From NCBI RefSeq assembly GCF_007785775.2, contig NZ_VNIK02000003.1:62001-126000 (forward strand): DNA of 64,000 nucleotides, read 5' to 3'. Each line of letters starts with the position of its first letter. Within the stretch, counting starts at the first letter, position 1. This document shows, piece after piece, positions 1-8,642 of the stretch. The notes beneath the pieces are model-generated. The model was not told the DNA's origin and searched no databases. It was given only the letters and a program-made list of their open reading frames with translations. Source of the DNA: Flagellimonas hadalis. Lineage in GTDB: Bacteria; Bacteroidota; Bacteroidia; Flavobacteriales; Flavobacteriaceae. The translations under genes were made by a program, and so were the position numbers.

Positions 1-989
1 TCCAATTTTCTAGGTGTGTATTCTTTAACAACATCTGCAATGGCCCTGATATGCTCCGGTGTGGTTCCGCAGCAACCGCCCACAATGTTCACCAGCCCCT
101 TTTCCACATATTCCTTGATCTGGGCGGCCATCTGTTCCGGGGTTTCATCATACTCTCCAAAAGCGTTGGGCAGTCCTGCATTGGGGTGGGCCGAGGTGGC
201 AAATCCAGATTTGGCCGAAATCACTTCCAAATGGGGCACCAACTGTTTGGCACCAAGCGCACAGTTGAAACCAACGGACAAGATTGGAATGTGTGAAATT
301 GAGATCAAGAAGGCTTCCGCCGTCTGTCCGGACAAGGTCCTTCCCGAAGCATCGGTGATGGTACCACTGACCATGACAGGCACTTCTATATTGCGCTCGT
401 CCTTCACTTCCTCTATGGCAAAAAGGGCCGCTTTGGCATTCAACGTATCAAAAATGGTCTCTACCAATAAAATATCGGCTCCACCGTCCAAGAGTGCCTC
501 TACTTGCTGCTTGTACGCTTTTCTAAGCTCATCAAAGGAAACGGCCCGGAACCCTGGGTCGTTCACATCGGGCGACATGCTTGCCGTTTTATTGGTGGGT
601 CCGATGCTTCCTGCCACAAACCGTGGTTTGCTAGGGTCTTTTTTTGTAAATTCTTCTGCTACTTGCTTTGCAATCCTTGCGGATTCATAGTTTAGTTCAT
701 ACACCAATTCTTCCATACCGTAATCAGCCATGGCGATGGTGGTCCCCGAAAATGTATTGGTTTCCAAAATATCCGCACCAGCTTCCAGATAGGCCCGGTG
801 CACATCGGCAATGGCCTGCGGCTGGGTCAAGGATAGAAGGTCGTTGTTGCCCTGCAGGTCGGTTGGCCAATCTTTGAAACGCTCTCCCCTAAAATCTTCT
901 TCCTTGAATTTGTAGCGCTGTAACATGGTGCCCATGGCCCCGTCCAACACCAAAATCCGTTTCTTTAAAATATCTTCAATTTTTTCCAT
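1..989 (-). CDS. metH: Methionine synthase, homocysteine-binding half (partial)
   Basis: About 329 residues are visible before the window edge cuts the gene. The protein reads as the homocysteine S-methyltransferase (pterin-independent) module that supplies Zn-bound homocysteine to cobalamin-dependent methionine synthase. Seen: an N-terminal [10 protein letters not shown] motif, ETNTFSGT, and the zinc ligands in VGFNCALG and [11 protein letters not shown]. The ATG at 989 lies about 80 nt downstream of a SAM-I riboswitch, which fits end-product control. The visible stretch covers essentially all of this domain, so the C-terminal B12-binding half is either just past the edge or, as often in Flavobacteriaceae, a separate gene. 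That split cannot be judged from here. Confidence 0.93.
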   Translation of the reverse strand, partial: MEKIEDILKKRILVLDGAMGTMLQRYKFKEEDFRGERFKDWPTDLQGNNDLLSLTQPQAIADVHRAYLEAGADILETNTFSGTTIAMADYGMEELVYELNYESARIAKQVAEEFTKKDPSKPRFVAGSIGPTNKTASMSPDVNDPGFRAVSFDELRKAYKQQVEALLDGGADILLVETIFDTLNAKAALFAIEEVKDERNIEVPVMVSGTITDASGRTLSGQTAEAFLISISHIPILSVGFNCALGAKQLVPHLEVISAKSGFATSAHPNAGLPNAFGEYDETPEQMAAQIKEYVEKGLVNIVGGCCGTTPEHIRAIADVVKEYTPRKL

Positions 990-1066
990 AGTACAATTTC
1001 CTTTCAAAAAAAAGGGATATGTCGAAATCAAGAAATGCTCGGAAAATACTGCGAAGTATTCTTTAC

Positions 1067-1205
1067 GTTATCCTTCCCCAGTGGCAGGATCATGCGCCGT
1101 ACCTTCCCGATCACGGTTCAGGACAAGGGTAGAATGTAGCACCTTCTCGAAGTCGAGGGTTGCTAAGGCTTCGCAGGGTCCAATCCCTCCACCTTTCTTG
1201 ATAAC
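1067..1205 (-). promoter_or_regulatory. SAM-I (S-box) riboswitch upstream of metH
   Basis: On the minus strand the segment begins GTTATCAAGAAAGGTGGAGG and carries the other S-box hallmarks GCAACC and AAGGTGCTA, then closes with GGATAAC, which pairs with the initial GTTATC to form P1. Compared with the metY copy in this window it has about 35 extra bases before the closing P1 strand, presumably an enlarged P4. A short stem (AATACT/AGTATT, about 1044-1060) followed by a few Us lies downstream and may be part of the expression platform. Binding SAM is expected to lower metH expression. Confidence 0.93.
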
Positions 1206-1300
1206 ACTTTCAAATTATTAATGAACTGAACCGCAAAGAAACGGCACTCGGTAGTGAAAAGCAAAAAAAGCCCTTGAATTTTTAGAAAACCGGGCATAAA

Positions 1301-1328
1301 AAAACGGGTTGATCGCTCAACCCGTTTT
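1301..1328 (-). terminator. Rho-independent terminator after the SDR gene
   Basis: Inverted repeat AACGGGTTGA/TCAACCCGTT with a short loop, flanked by A and T runs, 20 bp past the stop of the SDR gene. It also separates the AraC/SDR pair from the metH leader. Confidence 0.8.
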
Positions 1329-1348
1329 AAACCATCCTTTTTCAGGTT

Positions 1349-2110
1349 TTAAATCATCATTCCGCCTGAAACCTCGATGCGCTGCGCATTGACCCATTTA
1401 GCATCTTCCGTACACAAAAAGGCCACTACACCTCCAATGTCACTGGGGATACCCACTCGGCCCAGAGCTGTAAAATTGGCAATTGCCGCTCTTTTGTCCT
1501 CGTCATTTTTGTTGGTGCCACCGCCAAAATCGGTTTCAATGGCCCCTGGTGCCACCACGTTCGACCGTATTTTTCGTACTCCCAATTCCTTGGCTTGATA
1601 ACGGGTAAGTGCTTCCATTGCCGCTTTCAGGGAACCATAGACTGAATATCCCGGAAAGGAAAATCTGGCCAATCCGCTCGAAACATTGACGATCCCGCCT
1701 CCATCCGCCATGAGGGGCAACAATTTTTGGGTGAGAAAAAATGCTCCTTTGAAATGGATGTCCACCAAGGTATCGAACTGCTCTTCGGTGGTTTCCGTGA
1801 TCGGGGCATTGATCCCGATTCCTGCATTATTGATCAAAAAATCGATGCTGTCCGCCCCGAAATGGGAGCCGACCACTTTTTTGACATCGTTCACAAAGGC
1901 ATCAAAACTGTTTGTATCGGCCACATCCAATTGAAGTGCATAGGCTTTTTGCCCCAAGTTTTCAATTTCCTTCACCGTATTATCGCCCTCTTCCTTATTA
2001 CTCCGGTAGGTCAATACCACGTCCAATCCTTTTTTGGCCAAGTTGATGGCCATATCTTCACCGAGGCCTCTACTGCCCCCGGTCACCAGTGCTATTTTAC
2101 TTTTTGCCAT
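1349..2110 (-). CDS. SDR-family NAD(P)-dependent oxidoreductase
   Basis: A 253-residue classical short-chain dehydrogenase. Seen: cofactor motif TGGSRGLG at residues 10-17, NNAG at 94-97, the catalytic region VNVSSG (Ser144/145) and Y158-xxx-K162, and a C-terminal EVSGGMMI ending typical of the family. The ATG at 2110 is preferred over an upstream in-frame start at 2200 because the Rossmann strand then begins at residue 5, as in homologues. It lies 86 bp downstream of the AraC-type regulator on the same strand, which suggests joint or regulated expression. The substrate is unknown; quinone, alcohol or 3-oxoacyl reductases all share this layout. Confidence 0.9.
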   Translation of the reverse strand: MAKSKIALVTGGSRGLGEDMAINLAKKGLDVVLTYRSNKEEGDNTVKEIENLGQKAYALQLDVADTNSFDAFVNDVKKVVGSHFGADSIDFLINNAGIGINAPITETTEEQFDTLVDIHFKGAFFLTQKLLPLMADGGGIVNVSSGLARFSFPGYSVYGSLKAAMEALTRYQAKELGVRKIRSNVVAPGAIETDFGGGTNKNDEDKRAAIANFTALGRVGIPSDIGGVVAFLCTEDAKWVNAQRIEVSGGMMI

Positions 2111-2196
2111 TTTTATTTTGATTTTTGATTCGGGTACAAAGTTCCGAAACAAGGCACCCCAATGGATTGCGAGCATCAATCCATTTTTTGCAAAAA

Positions 2197-3114
2197 TCAA
2201 ATGGCGATACTGCCTCTGTATTTCAATGGGGAGGTATGTGCAAACTTTTTGAAGAAATTGGAAAAATGGGCCACTTCCTCAAATCCCAAACTGAACGCAA
2301 TTTCGGAAATGTTCCAATCCGTGTTGTTGAGCAAGATCTTGGCCTCTTCAAAAATGCGTGCATGGATGATGGCCGTTGTAGTGCTTCCCGTAGTTTCCTT
2401 GAGCACTTTGTTCAGATGGTTGGCGTGCACGGCCAATCGCTCCGCAAAGTCGTTGGGCGTTCTCAGCAACAGTTGTTGTGATGGTGTATTGATGGGAAAC
2501 TGACGTTCCAAGAGTTCCACAAAAAAGTCAGTAATTCGGGTCGCTGCATTTTTTCCATTGTCCACAGGTTGAACCGGTTGCAGCTTTTGCCCCATGTGCA
2601 AAAGTTCCAAAACATAGGCACGGATCAAATCAAATTTAAAGGGATATTCCGAGGACAGCTCCCTGTCTATCTTTTGGAAAAGTTGTTCCAGTTCGGCATA
2701 TTCCTCATCGGCAATAGTGAAGATGGGAAAACCGCCGGGTTGAAAAAGGGGCAATTTTTCCAAGATGATCCCGCTTTTATCTTTAGATAAAAAGTTCTCG
2801 GTGAACACACAGAAATAGCCTGATTGGTTTTCATCCTGGGGCACGTAGTGATATGGGATGCGAGGGGATGCGAATAAAAGAGCCTTGTCCGCAATGTCGA
2901 TGACCTTATCGGCATATTCGGCACGGTTCTTTCCGTTGATCAAACTGATCTTGAAATAGGAACGCCGATCGTACCGCATTTCCCCTTCATTGAGCTTGGT
3001 ACGGTATTCATCGATCTTGAACACATTGAAATGACCAATGTCCTTCCCAATCGTGTCAGGAATGGGCAATCGCATTTTCCCGTAGAAATCCCGTAAGGTG
3101 AACAACTCTTCCAT
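2197..3114 (-). CDS. AraC-family transcriptional regulator
   Basis: A 305-residue regulator with an N-terminal effector-binding, cupin-like domain (about 1-190) and a C-terminal AraC double helix-turn-helix (about 200-305). The second HTH reads WNISEIAFSLGFEEVAHFSN followed by FFKKFAHTSPLKYR, the standard signature. The start is taken at ATG 3114 (MEELFTL); longer in-frame starts run into the upstream terminator and encode low-complexity, cysteine-rich residues. In Bacteroidota such regulators often control a neighbouring SDR or aldo-keto reductase, and the SDR gene follows here. Confidence 0.9.
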   Translation of the reverse strand: MEELFTLRDFYGKMRLPIPDTIGKDIGHFNVFKIDEYRTKLNEGEMRYDRRSYFKISLINGKNRAEYADKVIDIADKALLFASPRIPYHYVPQDENQSGYFCVFTENFLSKDKSGIILEKLPLFQPGGFPIFTIADEEYAELEQLFQKIDRELSSEYPFKFDLIRAYVLELLHMGQKLQPVQPVDNGKNAATRITDFFVELLERQFPINTPSQQLLLRTPNDFAERLAVHANHLNKVLKETTGSTTTAIIHARIFEEAKILLNNTDWNISEIAFSLGFEEVAHFSNFFKKFAHTSPLKYRGSIAI

Positions 3115-3146
3115 CAAATTGTAAAATTCAAATATAGTGCAAAAAC

Positions 3147-3184
3147 AAAAACACCCTCCGAAATTGCTTTTGGAGGGTGTTTTC
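3147..3184 (-). terminator. Terminator after the Asp-box lipoprotein gene
   Basis: Perfect stem AAAACACCCTCC/GGAGGGTGTTTT with a 12-nt loop, 45 bp past the stop of the upstream minus-strand gene. Confidence 0.85.
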
Positions 3185-3227
3185 ATATAAACTATACTCA
3201 AAAATGGATGCTCGATCCAATAAGTCT

Positions 3228-4529
3228 TTAGTTCAATGTCCAAATATCATTTAGGTACCCCATGTCCGTATTTAACCCCAGCATTACATATATCTTGTCT
3301 AAGAATACCACTATAGAATTATCCTGTCTGTTCGGGAACCCTGTTTCTTGGTATTCTTGTTCCCAATCCTTACCATTGGTACTACTCCAGACAACTGCAG
3401 AACTATCAGAAGTGGCTCCTTCAACCATTAAAATCATTTTCTCTTCAATCGATACCAAAGAATATTCCTTGTTATTTGATTGAAATGGTGCATTTTCCAA
3501 TTCCAACGCCCAATCAATCCCATCTATGCTACTAAACACTTTGTCCTGGACAACCACCCACATTTTGTCATTAAACACAACTGCTTCCTGCTCTATCGAC
3601 ACGGAAAACCCAATATCATCAGTAACTAAACTCCAGTTAACTCCATCATCACTGCTCCAAACATTTTGATTGAAAAATTCATTCTGTCCTCCTGTAATCA
3701 ACCAAAGTTTATCATTGTACAGCAAAATTTTATGACCCCAATCTGCTGGAAATTCAGCATTTTCTTTCTCCATGAGCCAATTTTTTCCATCTATACTGGA
3801 CCAAATATCATTGGAAGGGGCTCCATTCCATTTAAAACCTCCTATCAAAAACATCTTGTTGTGAAAAACGACCGCTTGATGAAATGATCGCGGCATAAAA
3901 CCTGGGGCATCTGTTTCCAAAGTCCAATTTTCACCATCGACACTACTCCAAACATCATCCAAATAATGTAATACCCCGTCAGAATTATAACCATAACCAC
4001 CAATAGTGAAAAGTTTTCCATTAAATTCTACAACTGTGGCCAAATGACGTGCGCCAAAAGAAGGCGAGGATACAAAAGAACCTACGGGTCTGGTCTTGAA
4101 ACTATATATTTTACTGGTCGTAGCATTACCATTCCCATCCTCTGCCACCACTTTCCAGAAATAGGTAGCGGCAAATTCCAAATCGTCATCCAAACTATAA
4201 GTCAAAGAATTCAGGTTCGTCGCAACCTGTGAAACTGGATTTTCTTCTTGACCAAGGAACAAGGTATAAGTAACCGCCTCATTTTCCGGGTCAATGGCTT
4301 CCGTCCATTCGAATGTAGGTTTTAATTCCACTTCATCTTCACCATCTTCTATCGCTAATAAATCGAAAGAGGCTGGGGCAGCATTCTCTGGTTCTTCATT
4401 TTCTTCAGGGGTGGTAGGGGTTTCGCCAGTAGGAGATTCTCCCATATCATTGTCACCACTACAAGAAACAGTACTTAAGGATACAAAAACCACTAGTAAT
4501 AACAGAAAAGCCAAATTATTTCTCCTCAT
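3228..4529 (-). CDS. Lipoprotein with Asp-box/kelch-like beta-propeller
   Basis: A 433-residue exported lipoprotein. The signal peptide ends in a lipobox (STVSC, Cys23), then comes an acidic, Pro/Thr/Glu-rich linker, a fibronectin-III-like domain (about 50-150), and at least five copies of a W-S-S-x-D-G-x-x-W repeat (for example DDVWSSVDGENW and NDIWSSIDGKNW). The repeats resemble Asp-box or kelch blades and imply a beta-propeller on the outer membrane or cell surface. No catalytic residues are recognisable. Its base composition is clearly more AT-rich than the sulfur genes around it, so it may be a later insertion into the cluster. Function unknown. Confidence 0.8.
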   Translation of the reverse strand: MRRNNLAFLLLLVVFVSLSTVSCSGDNDMGESPTGETPTTPEENEEPENAAPASFDLLAIEDGEDEVELKPTFEWTEAIDPENEAVTYTLFLGQEENPVSQVATNLNSLTYSLDDDLEFAATYFWKVVAEDGNGNATTSKIYSFKTRPVGSFVSSPSFGARHLATVVEFNGKLFTIGGYGYNSDGVLHYLDDVWSSVDGENWTLETDAPGFMPRSFHQAVVFHNKMFLIGGFKWNGAPSNDIWSSIDGKNWLMEKENAEFPADWGHKILLYNDKLWLITGGQNEFFNQNVWSSDDGVNWSLVTDDIGFSVSIEQEAVVFNDKMWVVVQDKVFSSIDGIDWALELENAPFQSNNKEYSLVSIEEKMILMVEGATSDSSAVVWSSTNGKDWEQEYQETGFPNRQDNSIVVFLDKIYVMLGLNTDMGYLNDIWTLN

Positions 4530-4591
4530 TCTTCCTCTATTTAATGAAGAGCAATATAATACAATTCTTACTGGTTAATAATGTACCTGTT

Positions 4592-5653
4592 TTAATTGAT
4601 GCTCTGCACCACTTCTTTCTTGGCCTCTTTTTTGGAACCATCAAATCCTTCCACACCGCCCACTGTAGTGTATTTCATCACGTAGCGTTTGTCCGGATTG
4701 ATAATCTGATAGGCAAACTGGCACATTACCGCGGCTTCGTGGAAACCGGACAAGATCAATTTCAATTTACCGGGATAAATGTTGACATCCCCTATGGCAA
4801 ATACGCCTGGAATGTTGGTCTGGTAATCCTTGGCATTGTTCACCTTAATGGCGTTCTTCTCGATTTCCAAGCCCCAATTGCCGATAGGACCCAATTTTGG
4901 TGAAAGCCCGAACAACGGAATAAAGAAATCCGTCTCCACGTAGGAGTCTTCCTTGGCTTCATCATTGTACTTGATCACCACGGCCTGAAGTTCGTCCTTT
5001 CCATGGATTTCCTGGACTTCGGCTTCGGTGTAGAGTTGGATTTTGCCCAATTTGGCCAGTTCCCTAGCTTTTTCCACAGAATCCAATGCTCCACGGAACT
5101 CGTTTCTGCGGTGTACCAGAGAAACTTCGGAAGCCACATCGGCCAAGAAAATGGCCCAATCCAAAGCGGAATCACCTCCTCCGGAAATCACCACTTTTTT
5201 ATCCCGGAACTGCTCAGGATCCTTGACCATATACTCCACGCCTTTGCTCTCAAAGAGTCCAATATTGGCGATCAACGGCTTTCTGGGTTCAAAAGAGCCC
5301 AGTCCACCGGCGATGACCACCACTGGCGCTTGGTGTTGGGTGCCTTTGTTGGTGGTGACGATAAAGGAACCGTCCTCTTGCTTGTCCAAGGTTTCTGCAC
5401 GTTCGCCCAAGGTAAAACCTGGTTCAAAAGGCCTGATCTGTTCCATCAGGTTGCTCACCAAATCCCCGGCCAAGATTTCCGGAAAGGCCGGAATGTCATA
5501 AATCGGTTTTTTGGGATAGATCTCGGCACATTGCCCTCCGGGTTGGGCCAAGGCATCTATCAAATGGCACTTGAGCTTCAACAAGCCTGCCTCAAAAACG
5601 GTGAACAATCCTGTGGGTCCCGCTCCAATTATAATGATGTCTGTTTTGATCAT
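4592..5653 (-). CDS. Ferredoxin-NADP(+) reductase, thioredoxin-reductase-like type
   Basis: A 353-residue flavoprotein with an FAD motif GAGPTG near the N terminus, QPGGQC close behind it, a second dinucleotide motif SGGGDSALD around residue 157, and the C-terminal FAD-contact sequence FAIGDVN. It lacks the redox CxxC of thioredoxin reductase, matching the bacterial FNR type 2 of Chlorobium and Bacillus YumC. Because it is co-oriented with and close to a ferredoxin-type sulfite reductase and siroheme methyltransferase, it probably passes NADPH electrons through ferredoxin to sulfite reductase. That role is inferred from context. YpdA-like bacillithiol reductase is a less likely alternative. 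Confidence 0.87.
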   Translation of the reverse strand: MIKTDIIIIGAGPTGLFTVFEAGLLKLKCHLIDALAQPGGQCAEIYPKKPIYDIPAFPEILAGDLVSNLMEQIRPFEPGFTLGERAETLDKQEDGSFIVTTNKGTQHQAPVVVIAGGLGSFEPRKPLIANIGLFESKGVEYMVKDPEQFRDKKVVISGGGDSALDWAIFLADVASEVSLVHRRNEFRGALDSVEKARELAKLGKIQLYTEAEVQEIHGKDELQAVVIKYNDEAKEDSYVETDFFIPLFGLSPKLGPIGNWGLEIEKNAIKVNNAKDYQTNIPGVFAIGDVNIYPGKLKLILSGFHEAAVMCQFAYQIINPDKRYVMKYTTVGGVEGFDGSKKEAKKEVVQSIN

Positions 5654-5668
5654 AATGTTGACTTTACA

Positions 5669-5703
5669 ATTACACCCCTAAAGTCCCCTCAAGGGGACAC
5701 TAA
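5669..5703. repeat. Short palindromic intergenic repeat, copy 1
   Basis: The gap between two operon genes holds ACACCCCTAAAG followed by the palindrome GTCCCCTCAAGGGGAC (5683-5698). A close relative sits at 13589-13617, also between two sulfur-cluster genes. Confidence 0.6.
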
Positions 5704-5708
5704 AGGAT

Positions 5709-6485
5709 CTATACTCTTTCTAACAATTCTTTTTCCTTGTTTTGATATTCCTTTTGAATGTCCAATATTCTTTGGCGATGGTTCACCACCTCTCCGATGA
5801 TGATGATCGCTGGGTTGGACAACTGCTGCTCCCTTGCCTTGTTCTCAATGGAAGCAACAGTGCCAATTCCAATCTTTTCATGCTGCGTGGTACCATTTTG
5901 GATGATGGCCACCGGAGTTTTTTCTTTTCCTTCCTGTTTGAAGAGTTCCATGATCTCCCCCAACTTTGACATTCCCATCAGAATGATGACCGTTGCGCTC
6001 GACTTGGCGGCCAAGGCCACATCATTGGATAGTTTGTGTTCTTTGGTGGTACCGGTGATTACCCAAAAACTCTCGGCCGCACCTCTTTTGGTCACCGGGA
6101 TGTTTTGGGATGCTGGAACGGATACAGAAGATGAAATCCCAGGAACCACGACCACTTCAAGGCCTAATTCCGCAGCATATTCCATTTCTTCGGCTCCACG
6201 GCCAAACACAAACGGGTCGCCCCCTTTCAATCGGACCACATGATGTCCTTGATGGCCTCGTTGCACGATCAGTTCGTTGATTTGTTCCTGTTGGTAGGTG
6301 TAGCAGCCTTTGCGTTTGCCCACAAATATCTTTTCGGCTTGGGGTGCATAGTCCAATAATTCTTCGGACACCAAGGCATCATACAACACCACATCTGCGG
6401 CCTGCAATGCCTTCACACCCTTTAGGGTGATCAAATCCACATCCCCGGGGCCGGCCCCTACCACTGTCAATTTTCCGTTACGCAT
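5709..6485 (-). CDS. cobA: Uroporphyrinogen-III C-methyltransferase
   Basis: A 258-residue SAM-dependent methyltransferase that makes precorrin-2, the first committed step toward siroheme, the cofactor of the adjacent sulfite reductase. Seen: VGAGPGD at the N terminus, VRLKGGDPFVFGRG (substrate loop) and VVPGISS, all diagnostic of SUMT. The ATG at 6485 overlaps the sulfite reductase stop by 8 nt, pointing to translational coupling. An upstream in-frame extension exists but would lie wholly inside the sulfite reductase gene. No precorrin-2 dehydrogenase/ferrochelatase domain is fused to it or adjacent. Confidence 0.95.
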   Translation of the reverse strand: MRNGKLTVVGAGPGDVDLITLKGVKALQAADVVLYDALVSEELLDYAPQAEKIFVGKRKGCYTYQQEQINELIVQRGHQGHHVVRLKGGDPFVFGRGAEEMEYAAELGLEVVVVPGISSSVSVPASQNIPVTKRGAAESFWVITGTTKEHKLSNDVALAAKSSATVIILMGMSKLGEIMELFKQEGKEKTPVAIIQNGTTQHEKIGIGTVASIENKAREQQLSNPAIIIIGEVVNHRQRILDIQKEYQNKEKELLERV

Positions 6486-8568
6486 GTTCCAACTCCAATT
6501 TTCTATACGCTTCCAATCGTTCCAATACGGTCTTCGCATCTTCCAAATAGCTTTTTGCAAATGCTTCGGAAGGCTCATTTTGGTTGAGCTGAAGAGCAAT
6601 TTTTTCAAATCCTCCCTCAAACGCTATTTTTCCTGCGGCCACATATAGCTCATCAAAATCCTTGATGATGCTTGCATGGGTATTCACTTTTTGTTTTTCC
6701 GCAGTAAGCAGAGCTTTGGCAGAGTTCACCATCGACTGGTACGAATAGTAAATACTCGCCGCCCATTTTCCTTGTTGGATAGCCTCTTCAGCATTTTCTA
6801 TCTTCTCTTGGCTTTCCAAGAAAAGGGTGGCCACCAAATCCACAATGACCCCGGCACATTCCCCAACTCCGATTTCCTGTACGTATTTTTCCTCATTGCC
6901 CCAATCGATAAAATCTTCTTGGGTCAGGTTGTCCACATCGGTCAATGGTTTCAAGAAATCGTAGAAATAATGCTGTCCTTTCTCTTCATAATACTCGGTG
7001 AAGTTGGCACCGTTTCCATTGGCCTCAAAATCATCCAAGATCAAACGAAGTGCCTCTGGCCCTCTTTTGCTTGGGATTTTGGCCACCTTATCGGCAAACT
7101 TTCCGTTACCGTTGCCCAAATTGCCACCGCCCAACAAGACCTGAAGGGCCGGGGCCACCAATTTGTCCTTGGTACGGATGGACATTCCCTGGAACCCAAT
7201 GTGGGCCATGTTGTGCTGTCCACACGCGTTCATACACCCACTGATCTTGATCACCACATCTGCATTGTTGATGTATTGCGGGTATTCGACCTTGATCACT
7301 CTTTCCAATTCATCGGCAATACCAGTGCTACTGGCGATACCCAAATTACAGGTATCGGTACCGGGACAGGCGGTGATGTCCAAAGCCTTGTTGTAACCTG
7401 CTTCGGCAAAGCCCAATTTCTTTAATTCTTGGTAGAAGAAAGGAACCAATTCCTCCTTCACGAAGGGGATCAAAATATTCTGTCGCAAGGAGAGACGAAG
7501 CTCACCTGCTGCATAGTCCTGCACCAAACGGGCCAGTTCCCTTGCCTTATCGGTATAAAAATCGCCCAACAATACCTTGATGCCGATGGCCACATAGCCT
7601 TCTTGTTTTTGGGGTACCAAGTTGGTGGATTTCCATTGTTCAAATGCTTTTGTATCCTCAATTTCAACCTTGGGGGTTTCCACTACTGCCACTTCTAACT
7701 TCGGATAACTTTCAAAATCGATGGGATAGGATTGAATTGGAATGGCGGTCTGTTCTTCTTCCAACAATTGTTTGAAGCCATCCAAACCAATATCCTTCAA
7801 CAAAAATTTCATACGTGCCTTGGCCCTGCTCTTGCGCTCGCCGTAGCGGTCGAACACGCGAACCACGCCTTCCATCATCGGGATGATCTTATCCGTGGGC
7901 AAAAAGCTGTAGAGTTCATCGGCATGGCGGGGTTGCGAACCCAATCCACCGGCCAACATCACCTTGAACCCTCTTACTCCATTCTCCATTTTGGCGATAA
8001 AACCCAAATCGTGCATATAGGACAACCCGGTATCGGCATCACTGGCAGAGAAGGAAACCTTGAACTTTCGTCCCATCTCCTGACCGATGGGATTTCTTAA
8101 AAAGTATTCGAACAAAGCTTGGGCGTAGGGCGATACATCGAATGGCTCATCCACATCGATACCTGCCGTTTCGCTGGCCGTTACGTTACGAACGGTATTC
8201 CCACATGCCTCGCGGATGGTCACTTCATCTTTTTCCAACTCGGCCCACAATTCCGGTGTCCGCTCAAGGTCCACATAGTGGATCTGGATGTCCTGACGGG
8301 TGGTGATGTGCAGACGACCTCGGGAATATTCGTCGGAAACGTCGGCAATGCGCAACAACTGCTTGGAGGTCACCTTGCCATAGGGGAGCTTGATTCGGAT
8401 CATCTGTACCCCGGGCTGGCGTTGACCATAAATGCCACGTGCCAAGCGAAGGCTCCTGAATTTTTCCTCATCCATTTCACCTCCTCTGAACTGGTGGATT
8501 TTTTTCTCCAATTCGATGATGTCCTTTTCGACTACCGGGTTCTCTATTTCTGTTCTAAAACTTTGCAT
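6478..8568 (-). CDS. Ferredoxin-type sulfite reductase with C-terminal HEPN-like domain
   Basis: A 696-residue protein. Residues 1-565 form the siroheme/4Fe-4S nitrite-sulfite reductase fold, with two ferredoxin-like half domains and the cluster ligands Cys401, Cys407, Cys445 and Cys449 (ACPGTDTC and SGCMNACG). It reduces sulfite to sulfide with electrons from ferredoxin. Residues from about 575 to the end form an all-alpha extension resembling a HEPN domain (KWAASIYYSYQSMVNSAKAL) that ordinary CysI/Sir proteins lack. No RxxxxH nuclease motif is visible in it, so it is probably structural or regulatory. Position between cysN and cobA favours sulfite over nitrite as substrate. Confidence 0.93.
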   Translation of the reverse strand: MQSFRTEIENPVVEKDIIELEKKIHQFRGGEMDEEKFRSLRLARGIYGQRQPGVQMIRIKLPYGKVTSKQLLRIADVSDEYSRGRLHITTRQDIQIHYVDLERTPELWAELEKDEVTIREACGNTVRNVTASETAGIDVDEPFDVSPYAQALFEYFLRNPIGQEMGRKFKVSFSASDADTGLSYMHDLGFIAKMENGVRGFKVMLAGGLGSQPRHADELYSFLPTDKIIPMMEGVVRVFDRYGERKSRAKARMKFLLKDIGLDGFKQLLEEEQTAIPIQSYPIDFESYPKLEVAVVETPKVEIEDTKAFEQWKSTNLVPQKQEGYVAIGIKVLLGDFYTDKARELARLVQDYAAGELRLSLRQNILIPFVKEELVPFFYQELKKLGFAEAGYNKALDITACPGTDTCNLGIASSTGIADELERVIKVEYPQYINNADVVIKISGCMNACGQHNMAHIGFQGMSIRTKDKLVAPALQVLLGGGNLGNGNGKFADKVAKIPSKRGPEALRLILDDFEANGNGANFTEYYEEKGQHYFYDFLKPLTDVDNLTQEDFIDWGNEEKYVQEIGVGECAGVIVDLVATLFLESQEKIENAEEAIQQGKWAASIYYSYQSMVNSAKALLTAEKQKVNTHASIIKDFDELYVAAGKIAFEGGFEKIALQLNQNEPSEAFAKSYLEDAKTVLERLEAYRKLELEHA

Positions 8569-8572
8569 TATC

Positions 8573-8600
8573 CTATTTTTCCTATCTCTTTTATAGGTTA
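8573..8600 (-). promoter_or_regulatory. Candidate regulator site between cysN and sulfite reductase
   Basis: The gap contains TCCTAT twice and the imperfect dyad CCTAT-N7-ATAGG (8581-8597). The same hexamer forms the longer dyad in front of the DUF2061-cys genes. It could be a binding site of the neighbouring Rrf2 protein. Weak on its own. Confidence 0.3.
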
Positions 8601-8642
8601 TTAATAAAAATCACCCCTGCTTTTTCGCAATTCACAAAAATA

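Noticed and set aside
5003-5800. Long plus-strand reading frame of 265 codons opposite the ferredoxin reductase gene
   Set aside because: It lies entirely antisense to the reductase and the start of cobA, which have clear motifs; its translation shows no family signature and reflects codon bias on the other strand.
6478-8568. HEPN domain as evidence of a toxin-antitoxin or defence module
   Set aside because: The domain is fused to a complete sulfite reductase in a biosynthetic operon, has no RxxxxH motif and no neighbouring nucleotidyltransferase antitoxin.
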